This document shows positions 10,301-24,239 of a DNA stretch of 64,000 nucleotides, in pieces. The notes under the pieces were generated by a model. The model was not told the origin of the DNA, did not search any database, and saw only the letters and a list, made by a program, of their open reading frames with translations. This stretch comes from Myoxocephalus aenaeus. Lineage: Eukaryota; Chordata; Actinopteri; Perciformes; Cottidae. The DNA is taken from contig JBAMJR010000194.1 in the NCBI GenBank assembly GCA_038501785.1, positions 558,501 through 622,500 on the forward strand. The letters are read 5' to 3'. How positions within the stretch are numbered: position 1 is the stretch's first letter; every line of letters starts with the position of its first letter. A program made the position numbers and the translations under genes.

Positions 10301-13300
10301 TTAGAAAATAAAAGAAATTGCAGTATATCACAATAGCTTGATAGACCTCATTGCAATATTGTAAACGGTTAAAATGCTACAGTTTGTTGTGATGATCTGA
10401 AGTCAGGCTTGATGTCATCGGCGTTCCTTGTTGGTTACAGACAAGGACACGAGAAGAAGAAGATGGTGTAAAACCGACCAAAAAGCATCAAATTCAATGT
10501 TGAAACTGAAAAGACGGTTCAGAAAAGGTCCTTACCTCCAAATGCATTGCAAGTTTGGGCGACTATATGAATGAATGAATATATACTTTATTAATCCCCG
10601 AGGGGAAATTTGGTGTCGGGGTAGCAGCAACTTACAACAAAATAAACAAAAACAGCAGGACGAAAGATAAAAGATATATACAATAATAAAATAATAATAA
10701 TAAAATAAAATAGAAATAGCTGGGATTGTGCAAAAATATATATATACATGTGGTTAGTCAGAGGATCTGGCAAGCGGTGATTTATTATAAAGCCGTAATG
10801 CCGTTGGCAGGAATGTTCTCCTGTATCTGTCCTTGTTGCAGCGGAGCGTGAGGAATCTCCTGGAGAAAGTGCTCCGCTGACCCTGCAGCAGGTGGTGGAG
10901 AGGGTGGTCCGGGTTGTCCAATATGGACAAAAGTTTCTTCAGCGTCCTCCTCTCCACCACCTGTTCCAGACACTCCTGCCTGCAGCCAATGATGGAGCCG
11001 GCTTTCTTAACTATCTTGTTAAGTCTGTTGGTGTCACCGGCTCCAATGCTGCTCCCCCAGCAGACGATGGAGAAGTACAGAGCGCTGGCCACAACCGACT
11101 GGTAGAACATCTCCAGCATCTTGCTGCACACATTAAAGGATCGAAGCTTCCTCAGGAAAAAGAGTCGACTCATCCCCTTCTTGTACACAGCGTTGATGTT
11201 GTTCTTCCAGTTCAGTCGGCCGTCGATGGAAACACCCATAACGGTTGAAATGAGCTGAAGGATGACATGGAGCTAGACCAGTAAATCTGCTGGGCTGATC
11301 CCTGATTCACTTCGTCTCTGCCTCTGAACGGTATCAGTAAACTCCCCTCTTCTCTTCCAGCGGTGGCGGCAGAGAAGGATGGGACGCCGGTGTTCAAGTT
11401 CCCGCGGTGGCGGGTCAAGGGGAAGCCCATCCCGGAGGTGGTGGAAGCCTACAAGGCGGTGGGTGCCGAGCTCAACGTCATGCCCTTCTGCTCCCAGTTC
11501 ATCCCCATGAACGTCATCGACGACCCCAAGCACGGCTCCATCATCTACCACCCCTCCATCCTGCCCCTGCACAGAGGAGCGTCAGCCATCAACTGGTGAG
11601 GAGGGGAGGGGTTAGTGGGGGGATATTCTCCTCAGAAAAAACCTGGGTTCACATCCTCTTTCAGGTTAAAAGGATGTCACCGCTCTGACTTTGCTCTTCG
11701 CTCACAGTAACCGTCCAAAACAAGCTGTATCAGTGAAGCAGCCATAAATGAAGGACAAAGACAGCAGTCACCTTCTGATGGTGGCAGCTGGCCAGAAGAA
11801 ACGACAGTATTAAACTACAAAGGACAGCCTGCATGAGAGACTTACAACTGTGGCAGTCAGTCAGGGAAAGATGCTTTGTCCGTTTCCGTGGCACGTGGTA
11901 ATTGCAGCTCATTAACAGAATGAATGGATGAGATTTGTGTCATGTGCATTACTACGCCCAGCAGGCATGGGCTTACAAGACTCTGTAAATCCGTGCAAGC
12001 CAAACCCAGAGATGTTTTTTACATTTGCCATATAGAATATAAAGCAGCCCCCATGTACCAAATAACAGAACTGTTGTCATTTGGAATAAAAAACACCCAA
12101 ATAACCATCCAAAGATTGGTTCTTTATCACTGCAACACTGTGCTGGTTCTTATGCTGCAATATCACAATGGGAGATAAATTAACACAAAAAGTAAAAACC
12201 GAGAGATATTGGATTAAAATGTGAAGGGCATTATAAAAGGAAAAACACAATTAAAGGCCAAAATAGCCATTAAACATTCCGGGTATAAGACGGTCTAAAC
12301 GGTTCAGTTTTGTGGTTGTAGCCTGTGGTGGCTAAAGTTGGCTAGTTTGAGCTAACTCTAGATAGATATTGTGAAGGTGTAGGCCTGAGGACTCTCCTCC
12401 ACAAACTCCACATTTCAGGCGGTAACCATCACCTGTGGCTACAGTTTGCCGCTGGTTAGCAAATGTTCCACGAGCTAGCGTCCTCCTTTTTATTCTTTCT
12501 TCACCACAGCTAAAAGGCTAAGCGTTCACAGGTCCCCTCTGTTGCAGGTTGGAGAGGAGGGAGAGCGCTTTGCTGCTATCTGTCTGTTAAAACCGGTTCT
12601 GTTTGACCCTCAACTCCTAGCAGGCTGGTTTCTTATCTCTCCCTTCTGCGAGCCAGTCGGTTCTCCACCCTTTCTATCTCTCTCTTCCTGTTATCGCTGC
12701 GGGTAAATAAATAGGTTCCGCTATCTTTTAATTGTTTAAACACTAGTTTTCCATCTGTACCCACATACGACTGTTTAGTGGTTACGTAACATGCAGAAAG
12801 TCATTTAAGTCAGAAAGAATAGTTTGACATTTGGGGAAATGTACTTTACCAGAGTGAGAAGAGGAGATTGAGACCTGTCATGTCTGTCCGTTATGAATGA
12901 AGCTAAAGCCAGGAGGCGGTGTGGCTAACGGCTAGCTTAGCGCTGGCAAAAGTCAATACAATAAATATAAACTCCCAGTAAAACCATAATTTGTCATTTA
13001 CATTTTTTTAGGAATTGGACAAATTAGATAACTTGTTAATTAATGATGGCGAGAGAAAATCCCTGCTTGAAGTCTTTATGCTAAGCTAGGCTAATCATCC
13101 AATATCTTAAATTGCTCTTCATTAAACAGCATGAGTAATGTTTATCTAATCATAACTCTTGGCAAGAAAGTGATGGGCGTAAACAAAACTATTCCTTTAG
13201 GCGTAAGATGTTCTTTTAAGCTGGAGACGGTTTGCCTCCCAGAGACGAACTACACCTCTGAACATTACATCATTTGAGTTTAGAGTAAAAATTATAATAA

Positions 13301-15363
13301 TGTGCACTCGGAATAGTGCAGATCTCTGCCGCGTGTGTCTGTTACAACCACTGCTGTAATGTTTGATTGAATTAATGCAAACTACAATTGTTCACCACGT
13401 ACCGGCGGCTGCTAGCGGCTAACTAGCTCCATCTATCTATAATATGAGTCCAGTTAAACTAATATATTCTAAAATCACTTGCCATGAATGAGCCTTAAGA
13501 AAAGATGTTAAAGTGGCCCGTCTGATTCCCTCCAGGAGCAGTTAGCTTTGATCTTTTCTTTCTGATGGCTCCATCTGGTCAGGTTTATGGTCCCCTTCAC
13601 ATCCTATATCTTATCCTATATTATTATGGCAGCGCTCCAAGGTTGGGTCATGTTCTGTGTGTCACCAGGACCCTGATCCACGGCGATAAGAAGGCTGGAT
13701 TCACAGTGTTCTGGGCCGACGCCGGGCTGGACACCGGCCCCATCCTGCTGCAGAGGGAGTGTGCCGTGGAGCCCAACGACACCGTGGACGCCCTCTACAA
13801 CCGCTTCCTCTTCCCAGAGGGCATCAAGGCCATGGTAACCACCTGAACTCGGTCTTTCAGATCTTTCTCCCTCTGATCACATTAGTGAAGTCAAGAGTCT
13901 ATGATCAGCATACATTTATATAGACGTTTCCCTGTGCAGGTGGAGTCGGTGCAGCTCATTGCTGACGGGAAGGCTCCTCGGGTTCCCCAGACAGAGGAAG
14001 GAGCGACCTACGAGGGCATTCAGAAGAAGTCCAACTCCAAGGTGAGGCCTGACCTCAGACAGCAGCCCCACACGTCGGATACGGGAGTCTGATCGAGTTC
14101 TTTAATGTGCCGTTTTCATTCCTTCAGTTTGGAGCACTGGCCTTTGCTGGGCAAACAGGAAATCAAATAACGTACACCAAAACTTCTGTGACAAGAACGG
14201 GTTCACGACTTGATTCGCTGTCGCAGCTTTCGTGAGTGCGAGTGATGTTCTGGATGTGCCTCCCCGGGCGGTGCAGCACCAGGATTCATTCATTGAGCTT
14301 CAAGACGCTAACGAGTCTCTCTTCCGTCTCTTTTATTTACCAGCAGTGCTTGATGGAAAACGTTGAGGTTCTCGTTTTGAGGGAGAACCTGTAGGAGGGG
14401 TCTCTCAAGTTGCTCTCTATATAATAAGGGTTTCATTTTTTTTCATTTCGCACATTTATCTTTGTTTAAATACGTTCTGTAATGGTAAAATATAGCATTG
14501 CTTAGGTTACAACAGGTTTTAGAAGTTACAGAGAGAAATTGTTTGTATCTAATGAAAAAGTACTTCTGACGTAAGCAGAAAGTGATTTGAAGGCTGACAG
14601 GCAAAGAGAAGACAATGGGACGGCCTGGGAAAGCCCATTTTCAGATACTCTTGCAAACCTAACATTGAGAGAGTTGTTGTATTGGGATGTGAGAAAAATG
14701 CTTACTGGGCAGAAACCATATCTGGTTTAGACTAGTTCAACTAAAAAGGGGTGTTACTACTTTGTATGCATAAATATACTGGTGACTCATATCTAGAAGA
14801 CATCTTGCTGCAGACTGCTTCGGTAGCTCTTTCATGTTTTCCTCCATTTTCTTGCAAGAAATAAACGGACAAAAGACAACTTTGATTCTTGAGACTGTAT
14901 TCCTCCTTCCCCGAGTGACAAAGAAAATCTTCCATTACAGTTCACAGAATGAGCCATGTAATGCAAAATAAGTTAGTTAGAGAGCACAAAAATGCTTTTT
15001 CCATTTGACGACTCCAAACACGCGGAAGTGTTAGGGTTGAGTAGCTGGCTGGTGTTTGCTCTTACAAAAGTGAAAGGTCGAGGTGTGGCTGCTCTCTGAT
15101 GTGCCTCTTGGAGCCACGTCTGCTGGCAGTGACTCTAGATGTGCTATTCTTAGTGCAGAGTTTTTTTCTTCCCCCAGCATGGGTTGACCACGTGTCGCCC
15201 AGCTGCTGTCTGTGTCTGGGAAAAGAATCTGACCCGTCAGCATGTCTCTCTGTCCCCGCAGGTCAACCTGGCCCAGCCGGCGCAGGCCATCCACGACTGG
15301 ATCCGCGGCCATGACAAAGTCCCCGGCGCCTGGACCGTCGTCGATGGTCAGGTGCGTTTCCCT

Positions 15364-15458
<95 letters not shown>

Positions 15459-16357
15459 TTGTCTACTGCAGACTGACGGTTGCAGGGCTGACGTGGATCG
15501 TGTTCTTTTTGGCACAAGGCAGATATTCGGTAACATAAACGTGTTTGTCGAGTCCTGGGGTAATTTCAATGTGGTCTAACGCATGTTGTGCTTTCAATGA
15601 ATGATGTCAACAAACCAGGCTTTCAGGCAACTTTACTTTTCATAGCATTGACATTTAACGTCTGTTAACATTTTGGTGTATATAATGTTTTTATGGCATG
15701 ACGGGGAAGAAGGAAATGACTCTAAGAATAATGAAAGAAATAATTCCAAAAAAGGAAAAAAAAAGGGTTTTCACCCACAGCAGTCTCAATTATAAGGCCA
15801 AGTTGCCTTTAGAGGGGCTGGTTGGCAGATGTTGTTGCCTTCATGATGGAGCCAGGCTAGCTGTCTTCATCGTGCTAAGCTAACTGGCGCTAGGTTCGTA
15901 TTTAGCAAATCAATCGCCTCTGAACTCTTGGCGAGAAAGCAAAGCTCCCAACATGTCAAAGTATTCCTTTAATAGGTCGTCTGGTGAAAACCCTTGCAGA
16001 ACCTCACAGTCCCACATACAATGAGGACGGTACAAGAACTGGGTTTATCTCGTCTCAGCTTCCTGAACCCGTAGCACCGAATGTGAGTCAATCCCCTGTT
16101 TGTTCTCCCTCAGGCGGTGACCCTGTACGGCTCGTCCATGCTGGCGGGGTCTGCACCCGCCGGTCAGCCCCTGGAGATGGAGGGGGCGTCGCAGCCCGGC
16201 CTGGTCACCAAGAAAGGCCTGGTGCTGTACGGGAGCGACGGGAAAGCCGTGAGTCTGTCATCTTGTACAAAACAAACATTCTGAGCGTAGCTTTCAGTCT
16301 CACGCCTCCGTTGGCTGTGGATCGGATGCACTCCAGACAGTTAAAGGCTGCTGGGTA

Positions 16358-16390
<33 letters not shown>

Positions 16391-19300
16391 TCCATTCTGT
16401 GTTTGGTCCCCAGCTCCTGGTGAAGAACCTGCAGTTCGAAGACGGGAAGATGATCTCTGCGTCTAAATACTTCTCCTCTGGGGAAAGCTCCAGCGTGGAG
16501 CTGACCGATGATGAAAAGAAGATGGCGGAGGAGATCCGGGCAAGTTACAGGCGGGCGGACTGTTTTAGCTGATTGTGGGAGCTTCCGCTTCTCTTGAATG
16601 AGTCTTTATTTTAAGCTGACCAATGGTCTGACTGAGAATGCTTTTGTTCATCACAGAACATCTGGAAGAGCATCCTCAGCAATGTCCCAGCCATTGAGAA
16701 CACCACAGACTTCTTCAAGTGCGGAGCCGCCTCCATGGATGTGGTCAGGTGAGGGAGGAGTTAGTTTAGAGTAACGGAGTTAGAAATGGGGCTTCAAGTT
16801 GCATCTTTTAGTCAAGTAAATCTCAAAAGAGGCCAGTGTGACATCTAATTCTAATGTAAATAATGTTCTCTTCTGACTTCAGAACAGGTGAACAAAAAGG
16901 TTTTGCCAGGATAATCTTTCCAAGTTCTTTAAAAAAAGAAAGAAAAATGTTACCTTTTGAAAACGGGTAAACAAAAAAAGTCTTTTCCATGCATCTAAAC
17001 ATAAAGTGCATCTATTGTGTGATGGAAAGCACCTCTTGTGGCCAGAATTAGTATTACGACAACACTTAGATCGAAAAAAAACATGGATTTATTAATTTTG
17101 TATCGTGCCTAACTTCAGGGAATCATAACACATCAGATATGCAATGGCCCCAGTTCAAAATGAGTCCAAATATTTCAGTTTGAGCCACAACAAATGCCAG
17201 TGTGGCCTTCAGGTAGGGCTTGTTTTTAGCCCAGCAGTTGATCACCTACCTGCTGGTTAAGAGGAGTGAGCGCTCAGGATTCAAAGATGCCATCAAACTA
17301 AGCTCCTTGAGCATACAGTCATAAATGAGCACATAAAACATAAAACATTAGCATGATGTCGAGTAGTGTGTGAGATCAGCTGTGCACAGTAGCCCGGTCC
17401 CTTACCTGGGCTACTGAGGTGCTTTTCCCTCTGGATAGACCTGGCTGACGTGCTCCTGCTGTGCCTCGAACCCTTGGCGTTCCTTTGATTTAGTAATCCA
17501 CGGACACGTTGTAATGAATCAGTCGTGTTTATTCCTTTATGCCGTGGATTCATTTGGCCCCTGAATGCCGACTAATAACGCTTTGTTGCTCTAAGCCCAA
17601 CAGTACCGTCGAAGCGGTCAAAACCCTTTGCCCTTTCCGGGGTCAAACACCTGCCGTTAATCATGCTCCAATTGCATTTATAGATAATCCCAGGAACACA
17701 GAACAGCACCACCCAGTGTACATATTCAGGAACAACATGTGATCCCATTTGGCTCCTACACATCGGCCCCTAATTGATAGACGTAACAATTCAAACAAAA
17801 TACAAAAGGAGCCAACATTCTGAGTCCAGTACAGATAAATACATTTACACCCCCTGTAACAAAGACAGTTTTCTTACTTGCCTTTCAATGTTAGATTTGG
17901 TCTGTAACCTCACAGAACTCAGGATTGCACTTGGTATTAGACTTTTGACATGAAGCACAGTGGGATGAGTTTTATCACACAATTTGCAAACCAAGCGCCT
18001 TTCGCATTCTCGGCTCATGTGACCAACACATAAGCATGCAAAGCAAACTCCCTGTTCCCTCAGAAAGTGAAGCTTTTCCTCGTGCTTCCTTCCATTGAAA
18101 TGCTCGCACTCCTCCAATGAGTGTTTTTGGGTACAGCGAAGGCATTCAGATTTCTCGGTCTTCCCGCGATCTGCTGTTGGTTTCCTAGCGTCCTCAGGCC
18201 AGTCCATAGAGGCTACTGTGGCGGCAACAATGTTTCCCCTCACTCTGTTGCTGGGCTGGGATTTAAACCTTGTCCCAGCAACACCGGTCGATGTTTCCTG
18301 TATGTCACCAAACAGAGGGTCAGAAAGAATTCAGACACAACGCTCAATGAATGCGACCAGATCCATGAAGTGAGCTCTGTGGTTGGTGGTTTCCATTATC
18401 CCATGAGCTGTGGTCCTCCACTGCTCCCTCATTCTGAACGGCAACTTCAACATAATGGCTCTCATGTTTACAGGCATATCCAGTTCCTGCATGCACTGGA
18501 GCTCCTCCATAACATTGCAGCAACCACGCAAGAACAAGGCATAGGCTTGAAGTGCTTTACCATCTTCAGCTTTTATTGCTTGCCAGGACAAAACCTTTTC
18601 CATGTACGCTGCTGCAATCTTATACTGATTTCCAAAGTGTTCTTGGAGAAGACCCTTAGCCACTGCATATGCACGCTCCGGAGCCATATGCTGGCAGCTA
18701 CGCACCAGCTCTCGTGGCTGTCCTCTTGTAAACTGTTCCAAATAATATATTATGCCTTTTCCTCCACTCCTTGTTCAAAGGCTTTAATAAAGGTTGTATA
18801 CTGTAGAGGGTCCCCTTCAAATGTGGGAATATCTCGTGGTGGCAGAGATGATGAATGCTGCTGGTCCACCAGCGCGGCCGTTATTTCACTTTACCTGTGC
18901 ATGATGCCAAGTATGTCTGCAGGCGGAATTTGACTGATTCGATGTTGGTTTGTGGAATGCCTTTCTTCGTCCTTTAACTGGGAAGCTGTTAATTGGTGCT
19001 CCGTTTCCTTTGGTCGCACATCCCTTGACAGTAGCCTATCATGTGGCAACTGCAATTTTGTCATGTCGTTTTGCTCCTTTCCTTTTGGCTTGTACTCATT
19101 TGCCATAGGGTTTAAGCGGTTGATGAACTCCCTTTTCCTTTTTTCCCGTTCGACATAGGAAGCCATGCCATCTGAGGGTCCTTGCAAATAACTTTCCCGA
19201 TCAGAGGCCTGAAATACTGCCAACATAGCGGTGGCAGCAGCTAGCTCGGTGTCCAAATTAAGCTGCTCCCTTTTCCTTTTCAGCTGTTGCTCTTGCTCCT

Positions 19301-22300
19301 CCAAAGCATGGCTTTCCTTTAAAGCTGCCGCGCAGCTCTATTTGCCTCCATCTTTATCGTCGCAGAAGAGGTGGAACTTGATTTACCACTTTTGCTACTC
19401 CTCTGACTTGAGTGTTTGCTAGCAATATTGGAAACACTGTCATCCGGATTAATACAACCCTCCCCATTTTCACACACATTTCCCACCTTGGATGAAACCC
19501 ACATGTTTGTATCAGCAACACATTCATCATTGAACATCATTTTCGCTTTAAACCATGTTTCATGTTTTTCCATTTCTTCACATGGTAGCATACTCAACAG
19601 ACAGTTATGCATACATTCTGCTTCCTCACACACCTCAATTAACTCTCTAAGAACGCCTTGTACCTGGAGTTTGTCACCCTTAGCTATACAACATTGTATC
19701 TTTTCTTTTGGCAGTTGCTTTAGCTAACTTCGCTTTTCTGCCATTTTTGCAATGTTTCTAATTTATCGGCAAGCGCTCTTGCAGTGAGCTTAATGACCCG
19801 TTTTCGCGTTTGTGTTTCAACACCGCCAGCCACACTGAGTTCATCAGCTTGCACATGAGTACCAAGAGTCTCGTCCAACGCCGCGTCACGCCTCTCCATA
19901 ATAAATTGTCAATAGTCCGCCACACAGGGTCAAACGCAAAAGTCTTTAGTCTCTGTCCGACCGCTTCGGCAACCAATGCATTGGGTTCATTGTCGTCCCG
20001 CTGTGTGTGCACACAATGTAAATGGCCATAAACAGTGTAGCGCTACCTCATTGCGTTGCTCCGGTGCTCCAAACTGCGCCTACGTCCCGACGCAGCTCGC
20101 ATTAGCGACGTAGCTTCGTCCTCCACACACCAGAAATCCAAATGGCTCCCCTCGTCCTGGACTCTCCTCCGGTATGTCCCAAACGTGCCGAAGTTTCCCA
20201 AACAAAGTTCCTTCTGGAGCCAGGGTTTTGACTAATGTTAAAGGAGCCCGGTCCCTTACCTGGGCTACTGGGGTGCTTTTCCCTCTGGATAGACCTGGCT
20301 GACGTGCTCCTGCTGTGCCTCGAACCCTTGGCGTTCCTTTGATTTAGTAATCCAAGGACACGTTGTAATGAATCAGTCGTGTTTATTCCTTTATGCCGTG
20401 GATTCATTTGGCCCCTGAATGCCGACTAATATCGCTTTGTTGCTCTAAGCCCAACAGTACCGTCGAAGCGGTCAAAACCCTTTGCCCTTTCCGGGGTCAA
20501 ACACCTGCCGTTAATCATGCTCCAATTGCATTTATAGATAATCCCAGGAACACAGAACAGCACCACCTAGTGTACATATTCAGGAACAACATGTGATCCC
20601 ATTTGGCTCCTACAAACCCGATAATAAAAAGAATAGTAAAAAATAAAGTGTGGAGTTTTATACGCAAATAATAAAGTTTAAATTACTGTATTGGAAAAAA
20701 TACTGCACTTATAATTGTTGCAGGTTTGAATATTATATTTTGTATGTTGTGCTTATGCTGGCAATGACCTTTTTGTGGCCCCTGTTCTCCATCGCCTTAT
20801 ACTCATTATCGTTAGGCTTTTTGAGAAATCACATGATTTATCAGCTCTCCCTTTTGACTGGAAGAACGCTTTCTTTTCTTAACAAGAGCGCTTCCTTATC
20901 CGTCTCCTGTGGCCTTCGGCTTGTGAATCTGCCGCTGAGACTTGTAACCTCGCCATAATGCAATGAAGCAAACGTATAACCTTTCACCCCTCCCTTCATA
21001 CTCACTGCGCGTGTCCGTGTGCTACCCGACCCTTCAGAAGGGAGAGTCTATAACTGAACCCAAAACCAAAGTGCATTTGTACTTCTCTGCTGGACGCTCG
21101 TCGTCCTGCAGACTTGTTCCTTCCTGCGCAGGAATAAATACTCTGAGCTTAAAGGCTGCCTCCTGTGTGCAGGCTGGTGGAGGAGGTGAAGCAGAAGTGC
21201 GCCGGCGTCCAGCTGCAGAGCGAGGACGTGTACATGGCCACCACCTTCCAGGACTTCATCCAGATGTTCGTCCGCAAGCTGAGAGGGGAGGACCAGGAGG
21301 AGGAGCTGGTCATCGACTATGTGAGTCCCCCAAACCGAGCGGTGCTGATTGTAATCCAGAGTGGGGTCCTGTTATTCGTTTCAGAGATTGCTTTTTTCAT
21401 TTAGCCTCCAAACAATCTCTGATTGTTGCGTTGCTGCTGCTGTTGTTGTTGTTTTTTCTCCCAGGCAACGAAAGAAATAAACAATATGACTGTGAAGATG
21501 CCGAACCAGTGTTTCATCAACGGGAAGTTTGAGGACGCAGAAAACGGCAAAGTCTACGAAACCATCAACCCCACTGACGGATCAGTGAGTCGCACACGCG
21601 CACACGCACACACACACGCATGCACGCGCGCAAAGGTTTCGAAGTCGTGTTAGACCACGTGTGACCATTACGCAATCCTTCCCCAGGTGATCTGCAAGGT
21701 GTCCTACGCCTCGGTGGGCGATGTGGACCGGGCGGTGGCGGCCGCTAAAGAAGCCTTTGACGGCGGCCCCTGGGGCCGGATGAACCCCAGAGACAGAGGG
21801 ACTCTGCTTTACAAGTGAGTAGCTCCACCTAGAGGACTACAGTGGGACTGCACCAAGCGCACAGGTCTGCTCCGTAAAGGACACGTCACGTCTTCTGCTT
21901 TGTGTGAAAATCCCAAAACCAAAAAGGAGAATTTCATATTATAAGAAGCCCGTCCAAAATCTGTTTATTCTGTGGGAGAGAACGCCGTTTTAATCTTCAT
22001 GTTTACATCAAATTAAAAAAACTTTCTGTTGAGCCTCTGAGAGTAAACTTCTAGAGTAGACTGCATCTAGAAACTCTCTGATCCACTGAATATGTGATGG
22101 TGGTGTGTGTCCCAGAAGTCCAAGACAGTCTTGGATGAGTCCAGGAAGTGTAAATAAAGGAGCCTATTTGTAACTCATCTGTTCAAATTCAAATCAGGAA
22201 AAGTTGATGCACCACTTTAAACTCTATGAGCCGGTGTCGAGAGCAAACAGAGGAAGCAAAAGACTTCCAAACATTCTCAGAGTTAAACCTCTTAAACAAT

Positions 22301-22657
22301 ATCAAGGGGACGGCAATAAACCGTCTAGAGATGGGTCCTTTATTCTGGGGGAGGGTTTAGTTAGAATCTACGTGTATGGGGATACACGTAGACATGAACA
22401 ACATGTTCTACCACCAATACATGTTTTGTGATGTTACACTAAACTCTAAGTCTGCCAAGAGAAGGATTGCGCTATAACAAAGCGTTCCTCCCCAGGCTGG
22501 CCGACCTGATGGAGGAGCACCAGGAGGAGCTGGCCACCATCGAGTCCATGGACTCTGGAGCCGTGTACACGCTGGCCCTCAAGACCCACGTGGGCATGTC
22601 CATCCAGACCTTCCGATACTTCGCCGGCTGGTGCGACAAGATCCATGTAGGGTTTAA

Positions 22658-22700
<43 letters not shown>

Positions 22701-24191
22701 GCTGCAGTTTTAACGGATCGTGACACTTTCCCTGTTGCAGGGCAAGACGATCCCCATCAACCAGGCCAGGCCCAACCGCAACCTGACCTTCACCAGGAGA
22801 GAGCCCATCGGGTAAAAGCTCTGGGGTTTTACCCAACGCTGCTGCCATGTTGTCGCCGACTGTTTCTTAACTGTGTGTGTCCTTTACCCCGCCTCAGTGT
22901 GTGTGCCATCATCATCCCGTGGAACTATCCGCTCATGATGCTGGCGTGGAAGAGCGCCGCCTGCCTCGCAGCGGGGAACACGCTCGTTCTCAAGCCCGCG
23001 CAGGTGAACCTTCATATTGGTGCTAAAATATTCACCGGGTTTGAGATGACCGTGCATGAATGAAGAACGCGACGGAGGTCGGATGGAGCCGGCGAGCATC
23101 TCATGCGGTGTCCCCCGATATTTACAGGTCACCCCGCTGACGGCGCTGAAGTTTGCAGAGCTGTCGGTGAAAGCCGGCATTCCGAAAGGAGTCATAAACA
23201 TTTTGCCGGGCTCAGGTAACACACACACACACGATCCACGTAGTCTGTTTTTCTGGTCTGACTACTTGTGGTTTTTGACCTTGAGGTCACGAGTCAACAG
23301 TGCAAATAGAATCTAACGGTCACGCTTGTTAAAGGAACAGTGTGTAGATTTAGGAGGGCCCATTGGCATAAATGGAATAGAATATGTTGTTTACTTGAGT
23401 GTGTCACCTGAAACAAAAAAATTATTGTCTTTGTTAGGGAGCGGGTCTTCTTCACGGAGTCCGCAGTGTTTCTATGGTAGCCCAGAATGGACAAACCAAA
23501 CCCTGCCGTAGTTCTCCCAGACGCTCTGTTGGTTGCAATCTGAAACCTCCCCACTAGATGCCTCCACATCCTAAACCCTTCAATACACAGGAGAAGCCCT
23601 CGTAACGGGAGTGATATTCGCTTCTCGGTTGCTTCTCCGCCGCTGAAAATAGTCCCCAACAAATGCAGTTTGATTATTTTTTTATTTTTTTAAACACAGG
23701 GACCAGCTGTTTAGGAAATGAGCACAAATGTATGAAACGATACATTTGCAGGCCCTCTTTTTTTGAAGATTTACATCTTCAGAAGGAACCCATGGGTTGA
23801 GAGCTGAGGGCCACAGACATGGGAGGGAAGTGAGAAAGTATTGAGAGACGGACTCGTTGACTAAAGGAGTAATCCCCAGTAACGCGTTCCCTCCTCCAGG
23901 TGGCATGGTGGGACAGCGTCTGTCCGACCACCCGGACGTCCGCAAGCTGGGCTTCACTGGCTCCACGCCCATCGGCAAACAGATCATGAAGAGGTATCAG
24001 CTGACAAACTCTGGAGTCGCTCGACTAAACTGCGCGGCGAAACTTCATGCCCCTTCTCTTGTGTTGTGACTTCCCGTTGCAGCTGTGCGCTCAGCAACCT
24101 GAAGAAGGTTTCTCTGGAGCTGGGGGGGAAGTCGCCCCTCATCATCTTCGCTGACTGTGACATGGACAAGGCTGTTCGCATGGTGAGAGAG

Positions 24192-24239
<48 letters not shown>

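Larger units (their letters stand above)
17391..20614 (-). mobile_element. BEL/Pao LTR retrotransposon, gag-only and non-autonomous
   Basis: Two direct 370-bp LTRs (17391-17760 and 20245-20614) enclose a 2484-bp interior whose coding strand is minus. The minus-strand LTR starts TGTAGGAGCC. Just before the 3' LTR the purine-rich AGGGGCCGATG is a plausible polypurine tract. The interior encodes Pao-type gag pieces and a zinc-knuckle region. No protease, reverse transcriptase, RNase H or integrase is present between the zinc knuckles and the 3' LTR, so pol was lost. The LTRs differ at only four positions I could find. The target duplication was not resolved. It lies in ALDH1L2 intron 9, antisense to the host gene. 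Confidence 0.88.

Noticed and set aside
15031..15579. Several frames of 84-141 codons with long Val-Cys or His-Thr repeats
   Set aside because: They are translations of the AC microsatellite joined to ALDH1L2 exon 6 or its opposite strand.
18121..18933. 270-codon open frame on the plus strand
   Set aside because: It is the reverse-strand shadow of the BEL/Pao gag, which has recognisable gag and zinc-knuckle motifs on the minus strand.
17385..20620. Target-site duplication for the BEL/Pao element
   Set aside because: The flanks (CACAGT on the left, AACCCG on the right) do not match. CGGGCT/CGGGTT similarity falls inside the LTR end, so it was not claimed.
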